Shown here: positions 1 to 10,156 of the stretch, piece by piece
Numbering within the stretch: position 1 is the first letter of the stretch
Layout: every line of letters starts with the position of its first letter
From: Hemibagrus wyckioides
Taxonomy: Eukaryota > Chordata > Actinopteri > Siluriformes > Bagridae
DNA: 64,000 nucleotides
Reading direction: 5' to 3'
NCBI RefSeq assembly: GCF_019097595.1
Contig: NC_080716.1
Location: 29,016,401 to 29,080,400 of the forward strand
Program-made: the position numbers and the translations under genes
The notes under the pieces: generated by a model
The model's input: only the letters and a program-made list of their open reading frames with translations
Databases searched by the model: none
What the model was told of the DNA's origin: nothing

Positions 1-197
1 AAAAAAGCAAGACTGTAATAATTTGGAGAATCACGAATTTTATTCTGTAGTGCTTTCTTTCTTTACCACTTAAAAAAGTGGTAAAGTGCACCACCAAAAA
101 ATTAAAACTTGCATGAAAGAAAGAAGAGGCCTTTAGAACTGTATTGTAATGAAGTGTACAGTATCAGTGTTTCCATACATGTGAGCTTGTAACTAAG

Positions 198-796
198 GCC
201 ATGTCCACACGTAGCCGGGGATTTTTAAGAAGGGAGATTTTTCTCTGTGTTTTGACCTTTCGTCCACATGCTAATGCAATCTGAGGGCGTTGAAAACGGA
301 GCTTTTGGAGAACTCCTTCCAAAGTGAAGATTTTCCAAAACTCCGTTTTCAGTGCTGTAGTGTGGACGGGGGAAACGGAGATTTTGACGAATTGACGTCA
401 CTGTCTGTGAGCCGGTCTCCTTGATTTGACGACAGCTTTGTTTATGAAGCTATTTTGTGCAATAGCAGACTTACATAAACTACTGACTGTGTTAACGTTG
501 TTTACTGGACTTTTTACATGCGTGCACATACACGCGCAGTTACTCACACATTACGTTCATGAACAAAGTAGCCGGAATGTAATACGAAGCTCACTGCTGC
601 TCCATACAAAACTCCGACAACACACACAGCGATGGCGGTTTTGTATGAGACCCGGTCAGACTTCTACATTCTACAATGAAATTTTTGCATGTCAAAAGCA
701 TTGCTTAGACTTCTGATTGGCTAGGCACAGCACTTATCAGGGTATTTTGCGTTTTCATGTGGACAAGGATATTTTTAACACGTAGGTCATGTGGAC
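198..796. mobile_element. Non-autonomous DNA transposon (MITE-like)
   Basis: The left end reads ggccatgtccacacgtag and the right end contains cacgtaggtcatgtggacag, which are imperfect inverted repeats. The interior holds further copies of the gtgtggac/gtccacat theme and a repeated 'gttttc' block (near 290-350). No transposase is seen. This architecture is common in fish non-autonomous hAT-type elements, but I see no clear target duplication, so the class is inferred. Confidence 0.4.
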
Positions 797-1170
797 AGAA
801 TATAAAAAAAAATGAAGTAGAAATAAAATACGTAAAAATACGTATGGACAGCCTAAAGTCGTCACTAACCACAAACTTCCTTTACAGCAAATTTGGACGC
901 AGGGTTTTTTTTGTAGTAAGTAACGAAAATGCCGAACAGAAAATGTATCAGAGTAAAAGTATAGAATTTGCTTCAAAAAAGTAGTGAAGTAAAAGTTAAA
1001 GTTGACAGAAATATAAAAACTCAAGTAAAGTACAAAAACTCTCAAAAAATACTTAAGTACTGTAACAAAGTAATTTTACTTCGTTACATTACACCACTGC
1101 TCAGTTGTATAAAATAAGATAATATGTAAGTCGCTCTGGATATGGGCCTCTGACAAGTGCCAGAAATGTA
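797..1170. repeat. Dispersed repeat ends (non-autonomous element and SINE/LINE-type tail)
   Basis: The stretch 1010-1097 (aagtaaagtacaaaaactc ... acttcgttacattacacca) is a repeat end I recognise from many fish genomes. It is followed at 1125-1170 by a sequence of the type gtaagtcgctctggat, the 3' tail shared by many fish SINEs and their partner LINEs. Recognition is from memory of repeat types. There is no coding sequence. Confidence 0.35.
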
Positions 1171-1485
1171 AATGTAAATATAGTGTGTGGAAGTGCAAGT
1201 GGGTGCTGGGAGTTCATGGCACATATGTTTGGAGACTGTACATTAATGGAAACAGCAGGGCTGAGTTCTGTGACAGCTGTAAATGACTTATAATAAATTA
1301 ACCAAAATATGGTTGACAAACAATTATACGAATCAGTACTGTACTAAAATCTGGTCAAAAATCAGCCATAACAAATAAATTTTAATTCAAACTTAACAAA
1401 TATAAAAATTAAAGCCAGAGTCTGGTCTATTGGACAGATGAATAAAGCATTACTTTTACCCCATTATGTTTCACTGTGTATGGTT

Positions 1486-1524
1486 GCTGATACTGTATAC
1501 TCAGTTCTGAAGCTTAACAACAAG
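1486..1524 (+). pseudogene. Relic of the last tyrosine-motif exon of an LITR gene
   Basis: These 39 bases read ADTVYSVLKLNNK in frame and are followed by GT. Gene B has ADTVYSALKLNNK at the matching place (25839-25873). Similarity continues into the intron: both copies have a run of the type aagcttaaaa...aaac.catgaagtaa downstream. The 5' part of the exon (the EKASEG part) and its acceptor are replaced by unrelated sequence. No other exon of this gene is recognisable nearby. It is probably the 3' remnant of a further, lost LITR gene. Confidence 0.65.
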
Positions 1525-2499
1525 GTCATCAACTTTTTAAAAAGCTTAAAAAACAAATGAAACATCATGAAGTAATAATATATATTACATATGTATTATA
1601 TTAATAGGCATTATAAAATCTAATTAAGTTTGGAACACTTATACACTTAAAAAGCAGCTCAGAGGATGGTTTGCTATTCAAACAACAACATATTTAATTA
1701 TAGACATAAAAATTATAGGGAAATAAATAAAAATAAAGATATAAGGAAAATAGAAATATAAAACTAACAGAGTAATAGAAATATATATGCCATATCTTGG
1801 CATATAGGGTCATATTACTGGAAAAGGGCTTCACCATTCTAGGATCCTGGCCGGTAGGTTATAGTGAAATTGGGTAAAAAATAGTTTGCAAAGCCAAAAA
1901 ATCTCTGTAACTTCTTCATACTGGCAGGAATGGGCCATTCAGTCACACCTTTCACCTTGCCATAGTCAGGTCATACAGCATCACAGGGTATAATGACCTC
2001 TAGACAAAAAATGCCATCTTCCAAATATCTCCCTCCCACATCTGTATCAGATTGTACGCTCCTTAAGTCAACTTTAGAGTGAGAGGGTATTTATCCGGCT
2101 CTTGAGCAGGGAGGTTTTGAGTAAGAGATCAATTGCGCAGTCCCATGGGCAGTGAAGGGGCAGCTTGGAGGATGCCTTACTATGCACCTCCTTTAGGTCA
2201 TTGTACTCCGGTGGGACATGAACAGTCTGGGAAGTTTCAGAACTCTATAGATTTGATGAGGCAGGGCATGTTAAGCCCCTTCTTAAGACAGTTGTGGAGG
2301 AGCTGCCCGGGTCAGTTTCCCCGGGCAGGCTCTGCCTTTTCATCAAATTGTCCATTCGGATGGCTCAGGTGACATAGTGGGAGAGAGTGCTGTCCTCATC
2401 CCTGCAGATGTGCTCAGCCTGTAGAGCGGGATTCAATCCTTCTCGAAAGAGCACGTCATTCTACTTGCTTTGAGCAAAAAAGTTTGGAACTTAACAACA
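1525..2499. other. No gene recognised
   Basis: AT-rich sequence. Apart from the intron similarity just after 1524, I see no exon, RNA gene or clear element. The short open frame near 2133 has no recognisable motif. Confidence 0.3.
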
Positions 2500-3665
2500 C
2501 ATTACAAATGAGTTGGTATAAGGTATGAACCTGTGAGTCTGCATCCCATGCTGACTCGAGCACCAGTGATTAGGGTCAACAGGAATTGGTGGAACATTGG
2601 TGGAATTATGCTTTGCTGAATGATCTCCTGTAACATTCTCTGTGACAACAAATCTGAATTAGTCTTCTGGATAATGAGCTCTGGATTGTCTGTGATGCAG
2701 AGCAGTTTGTTCAGCGACCTCCTGTTCCTCACTGACTAACACATCTCCAGTTTGTGTCCAATGATAGATCCAGCTTTGCAAATTAGTTTGTTAATCCTGC
2801 TGGCATCCCTGGCACTGATGCTTCCCCCCAGCAGACCACAACACAGTAAATGGCACTCGCAGACTGGTAGAAGAGCTCCAGCATCTTGTTACAGACATTG
2901 AAGGATCTGAGCTTCCTTGGGAAATAGAGTCTGCTCATCCCCTTCTTGTATACAATGTCAGTGTGGGTCCTCCAGTCCAGTCTGTCATTTAAGTGTACAC
3001 CTAAATACTTGTGGTTATCAACAATTTCAACCTCCTTGCTCATGATGGTTATGGGCGCAATCAAAGTTTTAGTCCACCTAAAGTCCACCACCATCTCCTT
3101 CTTCATCACATTTAGGAGCAGGTAATTCCTAGTGCACCAGTCCACAAAGTTATCCAGAAGTCCCCTGTAGTCAGACTCCTGTCCTAATACACCCCACCAC
3201 TGAAGTGTCTTCAGACAACTTCTGCAGGTGGTATGATTCAGAGTTGTACTGAAAGTCTGAGGTGTACAGAGTGAACAAAAATGGAGACAGGACAGTCCCC
3301 TGAGGTGCTCCTCTGTTACTGACCATTGTGTCAGACAGAGAGGCCCCCAGTCACACAAACTGGGGCCTGTCTGACAGGTAGTGAGCAATCCAGGAGATGA
3401 TGGTTCAGCTGACACCCATTCAAAGCAGCTTCTCACTCATTAGGAATGGTTAGATGGTGTTAAAGGCACTAGAAAAGCCAAAAACATGATCCTCACCGCT
3501 GTCATCCAGGTAGGAGTGAACACACTGCAGTAGATAGATGACAGCATCGTCGACACCCACATGAAGCTGGTAAGCAAACTGGAGTGGGTCCAGTGCAGGT
3601 TTCACCTGTGGGACCAGGTGGGCTAAAACTATTTTCTACAACACCTTCATGACTTGTGATGTCAA
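2500..3665 (-). mobile_element. LINE fragment: 3' half of a reverse transcriptase (L2/CR1 type)
   Basis: Read on the - strand, the piece encodes the C-terminal half of a non-LTR retrotransposon reverse transcriptase. Recognisable parts are QFAYQLHVGVDDAV-like and HSYLDDSG-like segments near 3500-3600, MKKEMVVDFRWTK (3090), VEIVDNHKYLGVHLNDRLDW (3000-3030), LRSFNVCNKML (2890) and a tail starting RNRRSLNKLL (2730). The KYLGVHL..LDW and LRSFNV motifs are typical of fish L2/CR1-superfamily LINEs. Several frame changes separate these parts, so the copy is dead. The 5' part of the element is missing. Confidence 0.8.
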
Positions 3666-3672
3666 AAAAACC

Positions 3673-3912
3673 TGTAGGATCCATGTGTAGCGTGTTCATT
3701 AACAGAAAACACATTGTATTACTGTAGAAAATAAAATACACAAACCAAAATACCAAAAAATACAAAGAACAGAAACAGGTCAAAACGCAGTCGCAAACAG
3801 TAGAACAGGCGAACAACAATACGTTGCATCGTGCAATGGTGTGAGCATGGTTTAAATGTCCAAAACCCAAAAGTGAGCCAGGAGGCTCAATGTTGCAGGG
3901 TGTGCCGTTACA
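3673..3912 (-). mobile_element. Possible solo LTR of a gypsy-type element
   Basis: On the - strand the segment starts TGTAACGGCACACC and ends ATCCTACA, that is TG...CA ends. It has the general make-up of the gypsy LTRs elsewhere in the window: a 'gagcctcctggctc' 5' part, a T-rich middle and an ATGGATCC-like motif near the 3' end. No matching target duplication is visible and no internal sequence follows. The other two gypsy LTRs provide only a pattern match, so the call is tentative. Confidence 0.4.
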
Positions 3913-4146
3913 CCTTTTCTCTTCTTTTCCCATTTCTCTTTGGCAAAGTATCTTTCTATTAATGTTAATGTGTTCACTTAGTCCAAATGTCAGTAATACT
4001 ATCTGCTGACACATATTTGATACAGTATTTGATACATATACTGTATTTTTTTAGATGAGTTGTGTGTCTAAATTGTGCCATTTTCAATCAAACACTGAAT
4101 CAATTGTCATGTTAACATCATGTTCTTTGTTTCTGCTTCCTTTTAG

Positions 4147-4666
4147 TGCTGATTTCACTTCCACCAGTAACACTTGCTTAAGGTGATTATATAAACAGAT
4201 TCTATGTAAAACATACATTTAATGAATTAATTCAATAAGTAAGTAACTCTATGTTCCCATCAAACCAGTATGTTTTGTTTGATATGATATGTTTACCTCT
4301 AGTAACATTATTTATTAATTTTCATTAACAACATATTTTCCTATAGGGAGTCCTAAAGCTGTGGTGTCCATAAAACCTGATAAACATGTGTTTACCTGTG
4401 AAAGAGTTATTCTCAGATGTGACATACAGGGAGGAGATGTTGAGTGGACGTACACCTGGTATAAGAATAAAGACAGTTCCTATGCAAGTGGTGATAGAAT
4501 AATTGCAGACAGCACAATGCAGAAGGTCAGTATCCGCTGTGTTATAAAAACTGACAGTGGTACCTACACCTGTAGAGGACATGGGATAGGCTCTCAGAGT
4601 TCAGAGATCAGTGATGCTGTTACACTGACTGTATCAACTGAGTCTGTAGCACTGTGGATTTTATAG
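4147..4666 (+). pseudogene. LITR pseudogene: signal exon 2 and first Ig-domain exon
   Basis: Two exons line up with genes A-C. The 36-base signal exon (4147-4182) keeps its acceptor and donor and reads LISLPPVTLA, then TAA at 4179-4181, where the paralogues have CAA or GAA. The Ig D1 exon starts after the acceptor at 4345-4346 and encodes VVSIKPDKHVF...RCDIQGG..WTYTWYKN...DSGTYTCRG...ISDAVTLTVS, a complete V-like/C2-like fold with both cysteines and the core Trp. At its 3' border the donor GT of the other genes (tcag|gtgagt) is ct (tcaactgagt), so the splice site is gone and the frame runs to a stop at 4664-4666. No first exon or D2-D4 exons are found; transposons occupy both sides. It is a dead gene fragment. 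Confidence 0.82.
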
Positions 4667-4842
4667 TTTTACCCCTAAATGATGATAAGATATAAGGTAG
4701 AATACCTAAGAAGTTTATATGAGACCTTTTTAAAGATTTATAAAGTTTTATATGAGAATTAAGTCATTTTAGTGATGTAGCCTTACGGTTTTGACCTAAA
4801 AAGTACATCATAAATTAGATAAAATAAATAAATAAGCAATAT

Positions 4843-5500
4843 ACACAAACCAATCGGACTTACATATATTGTGTCGGTCCCTCTTTTGCTGCTAAAACAT
4901 GAGCAGCAAATGGCATGGACTTCACTAGATCCCTAAAGGTGTGCTGTGGTATCTGGCACCAAGATGTTAGCAGTAGATCCTTTAAGTCCTGTAAGTTGTG
5001 AGGTGGAGCCTCCATGGATCAGACTTGTTTGTCCAGCACATCCCACAGCTGCTCGATTAAATTGAGATCTGGGGAATTTGGAGGCCAAGTCAACATCTCA
5101 AACTCATTGTTCGTAAACCATTTTTGCCTTATGGCATGGTGCATTATCTTGCTGAAAGAGGTCACAGCCATCAGGCAATACCAGCCTTCGCTTCCCATGT
5201 GCGTCAGTAAGCCAAACTGCGATGCACTGTGTATTCTGACACCTTTGTGCAACAGTAGCTTGTCCAGCTGTCACTGGTTCATCACTGTTCCTTCCTTAGA
5301 CTACTTTTGATATATACCTACCACTGCAGACCGGGAACACCCCACAAGAGCTGCAGTTTTGGAGAAGCTCTGTTCCAGTCATCTAGCCATCAGAATTTGG
5401 CCCTTCATCAAACTCTCTCAAATCCTTATGCTTGCCCATATTTCCTGCTTATTCACTTCACCTGTCACTGGTAATAATGTTGTGCCTGATCATTGTCAGC
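4843..5500 (-). mobile_element. Internally deleted Tc1-like element (family 1)
   Basis: On the - strand it carries the C-terminal part of a Tc1-like transposase: the segment near 5045-5110 encodes FEMLTWPPNSPDLN.IEQLWDVL, which holds the last acidic residue region of the DDE domain. The outer ends resemble those of the family-1 copies at 10589-11187 and 52204-53394 (gtgttggtccc and tgcctgatca). The N-terminal half of the gene is missing, so the copy cannot move by itself. Confidence 0.72.
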
Positions 5501-5640
5501 CATAAAATTATGAGCACTTACAGGTGAAGTGAATAACACTGATTATCCCCTCATCATAGCACCTGTTAGTGGGGGAGATATATTAGGCAGCAAGTGAACA
5601 TATTGTCCTCAAAGTTAATATGTTAGAAGCAGAAAAAATG
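5501..5640 (+). mobile_element. Left end of a second family-1 Tc1-like copy
   Basis: The sequence aggtgaagtgaataacactg ... atattaggcagcaagtgaac matches the left end of the full-length copy at 52204 in the + orientation. It lies head to head with the preceding element and breaks off into another Tc1-like relic. Confidence 0.55.
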
Positions 5641-6370
5641 TTGAACCATTATTAGAAGAGTTGTCCAATAGCCAAGGACCACTTGTGGAGAGCTTCAGAA
5701 AGACCTGGAATTAGCAGGTACAATTGTTTCAAATAAAACAATTAGCAATGTACTCAACCGCCAAGGCCTGTATGCATGCTCACCATGAAAAACTCCAGTG
5801 CTGAAGAAAAAGCATGCTAAAGCTTGTTTAAAGTTTGCTGCACAACATTTGGACAAGCGTGTGAATTACTGGGAGAACATAGTCTGATCAGTTGACACCA
5901 AAATTACCAACAGTGAAGTTTGGAGTTGGGAACATCATGGTGTGTGGCTGTTTTTCAGCATATGGTACTGGCAATCTTGATATAACTGAAGGAAGGATTA
6001 ACAGAAAAATGTACCGAGATATTCTTAGGGTGAACATTTCAGCAAGACAATGGTCCCAAACACACAGCAGTGGAAACTTTTAATTGGTTTCAGAGAAAGA
6101 AAATAAAGCTGCTAGAATGGCCCAGAAAATCACCTGACTTGAATCCAAATGAAAATCTCTAAAAAGAACTAAAGATCAGAGTTGATGGAAGTGACCCACG
6201 GAACCTTCAAGATTTGAAGACTGTTTGTGTGGAAGAATGGGCCAAAATAACACCTGGGTGATGTGTGCAACTAGTTGTCCATACAAGAGGCATCTTGAAG
6301 CGGTTCATTGCCAATATAAACTTTTGTATGGAGTATTAAATAAATTTTAGTAAGCGTGTTCAATACTTTT
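5641..6370 (+). mobile_element. Decayed Tc1-like element (family 2) with transposase relic
   Basis: The + strand carries broken pieces of a Tc1-like transposase: VKFGVGNIMVCGCFSAYGTG (5905-5965), then a frame change, and [15 protein letters not shown] at about 6115-6160. These are the central and C-terminal DDE blocks of the Tc1/mariner superfamily. There are many stops and small indels. The terminal repeats are not clear. Its codons differ from those of the other Tc1-like families in the window, so it is a separate, older lineage. Confidence 0.72.
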
Positions 6371-6403
6371 TTACTGTGTCATTTCACATCATTACACATA
6401 ACT

Positions 6404-8060
6404 TGTCAAAGACTGTCAGTGCTTGGATAGTTCCCTGCCAGAAGACTAGAGTGCCTTCTACCAGGGTTTTTTGTCTTTGTTTTTATGTTCTCGCACCATG
6501 TGCTTTTGTTTTTGTTTTGTGTTGCATGTATTTTTGCCTCGCTCATCCCATTTCAGCCTCTGCAAACCTCTTTCTTATATCTCGTTATCTTCCCCATTTA
6601 CACCTGCCGACCGGATATATAAGCCGAACACTCATTGTGTTATTCGTGAAGTATTGTTCCTAGCCGATGTACCAAGCCTTAGCCTCGTGCATACATTGTG
6701 GATTACTGTGTTTTTGACCTTTGCCTTGTCTCTCTTTTGCCATTTTTGCCTAGCGTTTATTGGACTAGTTTGCTGATTTCTTGTTTTCCAGTTTTTGACT
6801 TTTGCCTGTTTTTTGACTCTGCCCTTTGCCCGCTGTTGTTTAATAAATCTGCACATGGAGTCTACTATTTCCACCTCCGACGTTACAGAATACTTCGCCT
6901 GAGATGACTAGCGGATTTACAAGCCATTATCGTCCAGCAAGGCGCAATTATTCATGCTTTTCAAGATTAAGTGGAGAAGCTGCAAACGGAAAACCAACAG
7001 CTTCAACAGCTAGCTGCCAAGGCTAACCCGACCCCTCCTCCTGCTGCTCCCATGCCTCGCGGTGAGTCGTCTCACATGGTGCTTCCTGAAAAGTTTGATG
7101 GCTCAGCTGATCGCTGTCACAGCTTTATTCATCAGTGTGAGAATTTCTTCACACACCAGCCTGACACTTATGCCTACAATACTATGAAATGTGCATTCAT
7201 GCTATCCCTCCTCACCGGGAGAGCCTTAGACTGGGCTTCCACTGTTTGGGACTCAGACCCACAGGTTAAAACGTCATTCACTTATTTCACTGGACAAATT
7301 AGAGAGGTGTTTAAATACCCCGCATGAGGAAAGGATGTGTCTTTCCAACTTCTGGAGCTATGCCAAGGATCTGATACCACCGCTGACTATGCTATAAAAT
7401 TTCGCACCTTTGCTGCTCAATCCGGCTGGAATGCCACTGCTTTAGGGGCTGTCTTTTGGGAAGGCCTCAACCCTGCTCTCCAGGCTGAGATGGCCTGCCT
7501 GGAAACGAACACCACTCTCTCCCAGTACATTTCTACGGCCATCCGATTGGACAATCTCCGCCGGGAGCATCATGCTAACACCCACACACTCTTCTTAGCT
7601 CCTCGTCACACAGAGACACAACCACCCAGAGAGGAGTACACTGAACCCATGCAACTTGGACATTTTCGTGCATTGCATCCAAATGTGGCTTTGCTTCTAC
7701 TGTGGTCAATCTGGACACCAGATCCATAGGTTCCCTGAGTAGCCACCTAATCCTCAGGTGGGTGAGAATCCACTACTCTTTTGCTTTCCCTACCTGTTAT
7801 GTTATGCTCTGCTCATAAGAGTTTATCTGTCTCAGCATTAATAGACTCCATAGCGGCAGTTAACCTTATCGATAGCAAGCTGGTAGAGGAATTATGCCTT
7901 CCCACTCTCCCATGTGTCCCACCTCTTTGAATCACAGCCATCAACAGTCAGCCCATCTGACAGGGTTTTCTCACACACCAAACCGAACTGCTGGAGTTAC
8001 AAGAGGGATTATTCCATCAAGAAAAACCTGGCATTCTACATCACCCCTTCTGAACTGAAG
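6404..8060 (+). mobile_element. Truncated Ty3/gypsy element: 5' LTR, gag and start of protease
   Basis: The LTR runs from about 6404-6415 to 6887 and ends GTTACA. It has a TATATAA box at 6614-6620 and, about 30 bases on, gtgaagtatt. Directly after the LTR comes gaatacttcgcc, nearly complementary to that motif (see findings). A gag-like reading frame follows (6971-7729), then a degenerate zinc-knuckle region and an ALIDSIAAVNLIDSKL block at about 7830-7885, where the protease active-site Asp-Ser-Gly has become Asp-Ser-Ile. The element breaks off near 8060, without reverse transcriptase, integrase or 3' LTR. Confidence 0.75.
6971..7729 (+). pseudogene. Gypsy gag remnant with an in-frame stop
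   Basis: The frame encodes a retrotransposon Gag: a Gln-rich coiled start, [33 protein letters not shown] and then, after a TGA at 7325-7327, [20 protein letters not shown] and [11 protein letters not shown]. The same blocks occur in the gag of the 42242-46485 element, which has GG where the stop is here. It is dead because of the stop and the loss of everything downstream. Confidence 0.75.
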
Positions 8061-8172
8061 AGAATTCAGCAATATGCAGGTGTGTGATCCCTCAATAGTC
8101 ATAATACTAAACATACATGAATATACATACTGTGTTATCAATAAATGGCTGAAAATTGTGTCTTTCTCTCAG

Positions 8173-8696
8173 TGGATGTGACTTTGGAGCCTCATACAGC
8201 ACATAATCAACTCATCCTGTCTCATGATGGGAAACAAGTAAAATGTGGACACATAGAACAGAATCTACCTGATAACCCAGAGAGGTTTAATTATGTTGCC
8301 TGTGTGCTGGGAAAGGAGGGATTCTCCTCCGGGAAATTTTACTATAAGGTGCAGGTAGGAGGGAACGCTGAGTGGGATTTAGGAATCGCCAGAGAGTCTG
8401 CTAACAGGAAAGGGCAGAATTCATACAGCCCCCAAGATGGATACTGGTGTGTGTGGCTGAGGAATGAAACGGAATATGAGGCTGGTGAATCTACTCATGT
8501 CCGGCTCTCCTTGAAACAGGCTCCTCAGAAAGTGGGGGTGTTTGTGGATTATGAGGGGGGTCTGATCTCCTTCTATGATGTTGATGCAAAGTCTCATATC
8601 TACTCTTTCACTGGTCAGACTTTTACTGAGAAACTTTATCCATACTTTAGCCCCTGTTGCAATGGTAATCAGGCACCTCTGTGTATTACCCTTTAA
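8173..8696 (+). CDS. Orphan B30.2 (PRY-SPRY) exon of a TRIM/finTRIM-like protein
   Basis: An acceptor (tttctctcag) precedes an open exon of about 174 codons that ends in TAA at 8694-8696. The product begins VDVTLEPHTAHNQLILSHDG, a PRY motif, and continues with the SPRY signatures LPDNPERF, VLGKEGFSSGKFYY, WDLGIARES, DGYWCVWLRN, PQKVGVFVDYEGG, SFYDVD and LYPYFSPC. This is a full-length B30.2 domain, the ligand-recognition end of fish TRIM, finTRIM and some NLR proteins. No RING, B-box or coiled-coil exon is visible upstream, where a gypsy fragment sits. It may be the last exon of a gene whose other exons are lost, or it may be spliced to something I cannot see. The open frame argues for recent selection. 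The decayed copy is at 29833-30344. Confidence 0.7.
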
Positions 8697-9723
8697 ACAT
8701 TGTAATTAACAAGTTTTACATTATAATTGGCTAGAGAGGATAATGACAGTGAATGCAGTGTTGTGTCTGTAGGGCAGATCTTTAAGGGGAAGTCTTTACA
8801 TTAGCATCAAATGAAAGGAATAAGTGTATTTAAAAGAAAGTAAAATGTTAAACTATTCAGGGACTTATTGTGTTTGCCAGGTTATGGGGTTTCTCATGAG
8901 GGGTTTATGAGTTGACGAGGTTGTTTTTTCTAGTTAATGTGTTGGCAGTAACACCAACATGCAGCTGCTGCAAAACTGTGCAAGTCATACATGACTCATT
9001 ACAGAGGAAGGAAGGCATTCTGAAATTTTTTATCTAGATCTAGAGTCAGAATCTCACATAAAACTGAACTAGCTCAAGTTCAAGTTCTTTAGTTGCAAAG
9101 ACGTTGCACTCAGTTCACCTTACACCTACTTTTGTATACATAGACGTGTGACCAGTGAAATTGACACAAACTGATATAAACGTGTAGTCAGATAAGATCA
9201 GAGCCAGAAACCAGCTGTCTCCTTCACAATAACAGAATTTTATAGTTTAATGGCCGGTTTGCTTTTTTTATCACTCAAAATCAGAAGCATGTTGCTTAAT
9301 GGATGATAAGGCAGTTAGCCATTCTCCATGTTTCTTCTGTTGCAATCTTACTTGATTTACTCAAATAAAATATTTTAAATGTAAACTAGCAAAGATTCAA
9401 CGTACTGACCTTTATAGTGGTTCTCCAATTAGACTGAAAATAAATTGCAACTAAAACAATTTGTGTGATTTGTCGACTTCTTTTGAAACAATATTATGTC
9501 CTAATTTTTAGTTAGAATGGTTAGAATGTTTCCCTCATATTCTAACATTACAGCCTATGAGATATATTACAATAACTTTCCTATAGGTAAGTTTGTTTAT
9601 TATCGAAATTTCCTGTGTTTGCCTATGTATGCTGATGATAAAATGTTTTTAAAAGGCAGGAGAACCGTATTTGTTTATATTGTGCTGTTATTGATTGATT
9701 AATAAGATTGATATTATAGATAT
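8697..9723. repeat. Low-copy duplicated flank shared with 30345-33240
   Basis: No gene. Two stretches recur downstream: 8930-9240 matches about 30480-30790 (for example aacatgcagctgctgcaa and atgactcatt.cagaggaagg), and 9240-9690 matches about 32785-33230 (cactcaaaatcagaag, gttgcttaatggatgataag). The matches are ungapped over long stretches but clearly diverged. Together with the B30.2 exons they mark a segmental duplication that also includes genes A and C. Confidence 0.7.
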
Positions 9724-9921
9724 CATCAAAAGAATCATTTTCTTCACATATCCCAGCTGATCAGAGTGCATGGGCAGCTATGATGCAGCATCCTTGGAGC
9801 AGAGAGAGTTAAGGGCCTTGGTCAGGGGGCCCAACAATGGCAGCTTGGCAATGCTGGGGCTTGTACCCCAACCTTCTGAGAAACAGGCTAGAGCCCTAAC
9901 CAATTAAGCCACCACTGCCCC
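9724..9921 (-). mobile_element. tRNA-derived SINE
   Basis: On the - strand the copy has an A-box-like ggtggcttaattggttaggg, a B-box-like ggggtacaagccccag, and the body cagcattgccaagctgcc ... gggcc...accaaggcccttaac. Two other copies lie at 41706-41955 and 48735-48977. It sits in the upstream flank of gene A and is absent from the matching place upstream of gene C. Confidence 0.7.
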
Positions 9922-10069
9922 TTATAATAACTAAGATAAAAATCAATTGACATCCATTGCTGTCATTTGTCCATTTTTGAATGTGGATGTGTTGATCAAA
10001 AAAGCAAGTGTTTTTACTTGAAAGGGGAAGAAACAGGCACAACAAAGTCTGTAAGTAATAAAAGAGAAG

Positions 10070-10156
10070 TTGAAGGACCTCTATCTCTTTTAAAGGAAGT
10101 ATCAATGTATTAACCCACAAGTGCTCTGTCAGTCAGTCAGTCATTAGAGGAACAGC
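10070..10156 (+). promoter_or_regulatory. Shared 5' flank of the LITR first exons
   Basis: The sequence just before the start codon (ctctgtcagtcagtcagtca, ttagagg.acag) is nearly the same before genes B (17120-17151) and C (34512-34536). The more distal part (aaaggaagtatcaatgtatt) recurs at 34475-34500. It holds the 5' UTR and probably the core promoter. No TATA box is obvious, so the promoter role is inferred from conservation and position. Confidence 0.4.

Noticed and set aside
8145..8172. ATG at 8145 as the start of the B30.2 protein
   Set aside because: The bases up to 8172 look like intron with a polypyrimidine tract and acceptor; the decayed copy has the same intron-like sequence with a TAA in this frame.
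9724..9921. Possible functional tRNA gene
   Set aside because: The A and B boxes are degenerate, no cloverleaf is apparent, and the same unit recurs with a SINE body at two other places.
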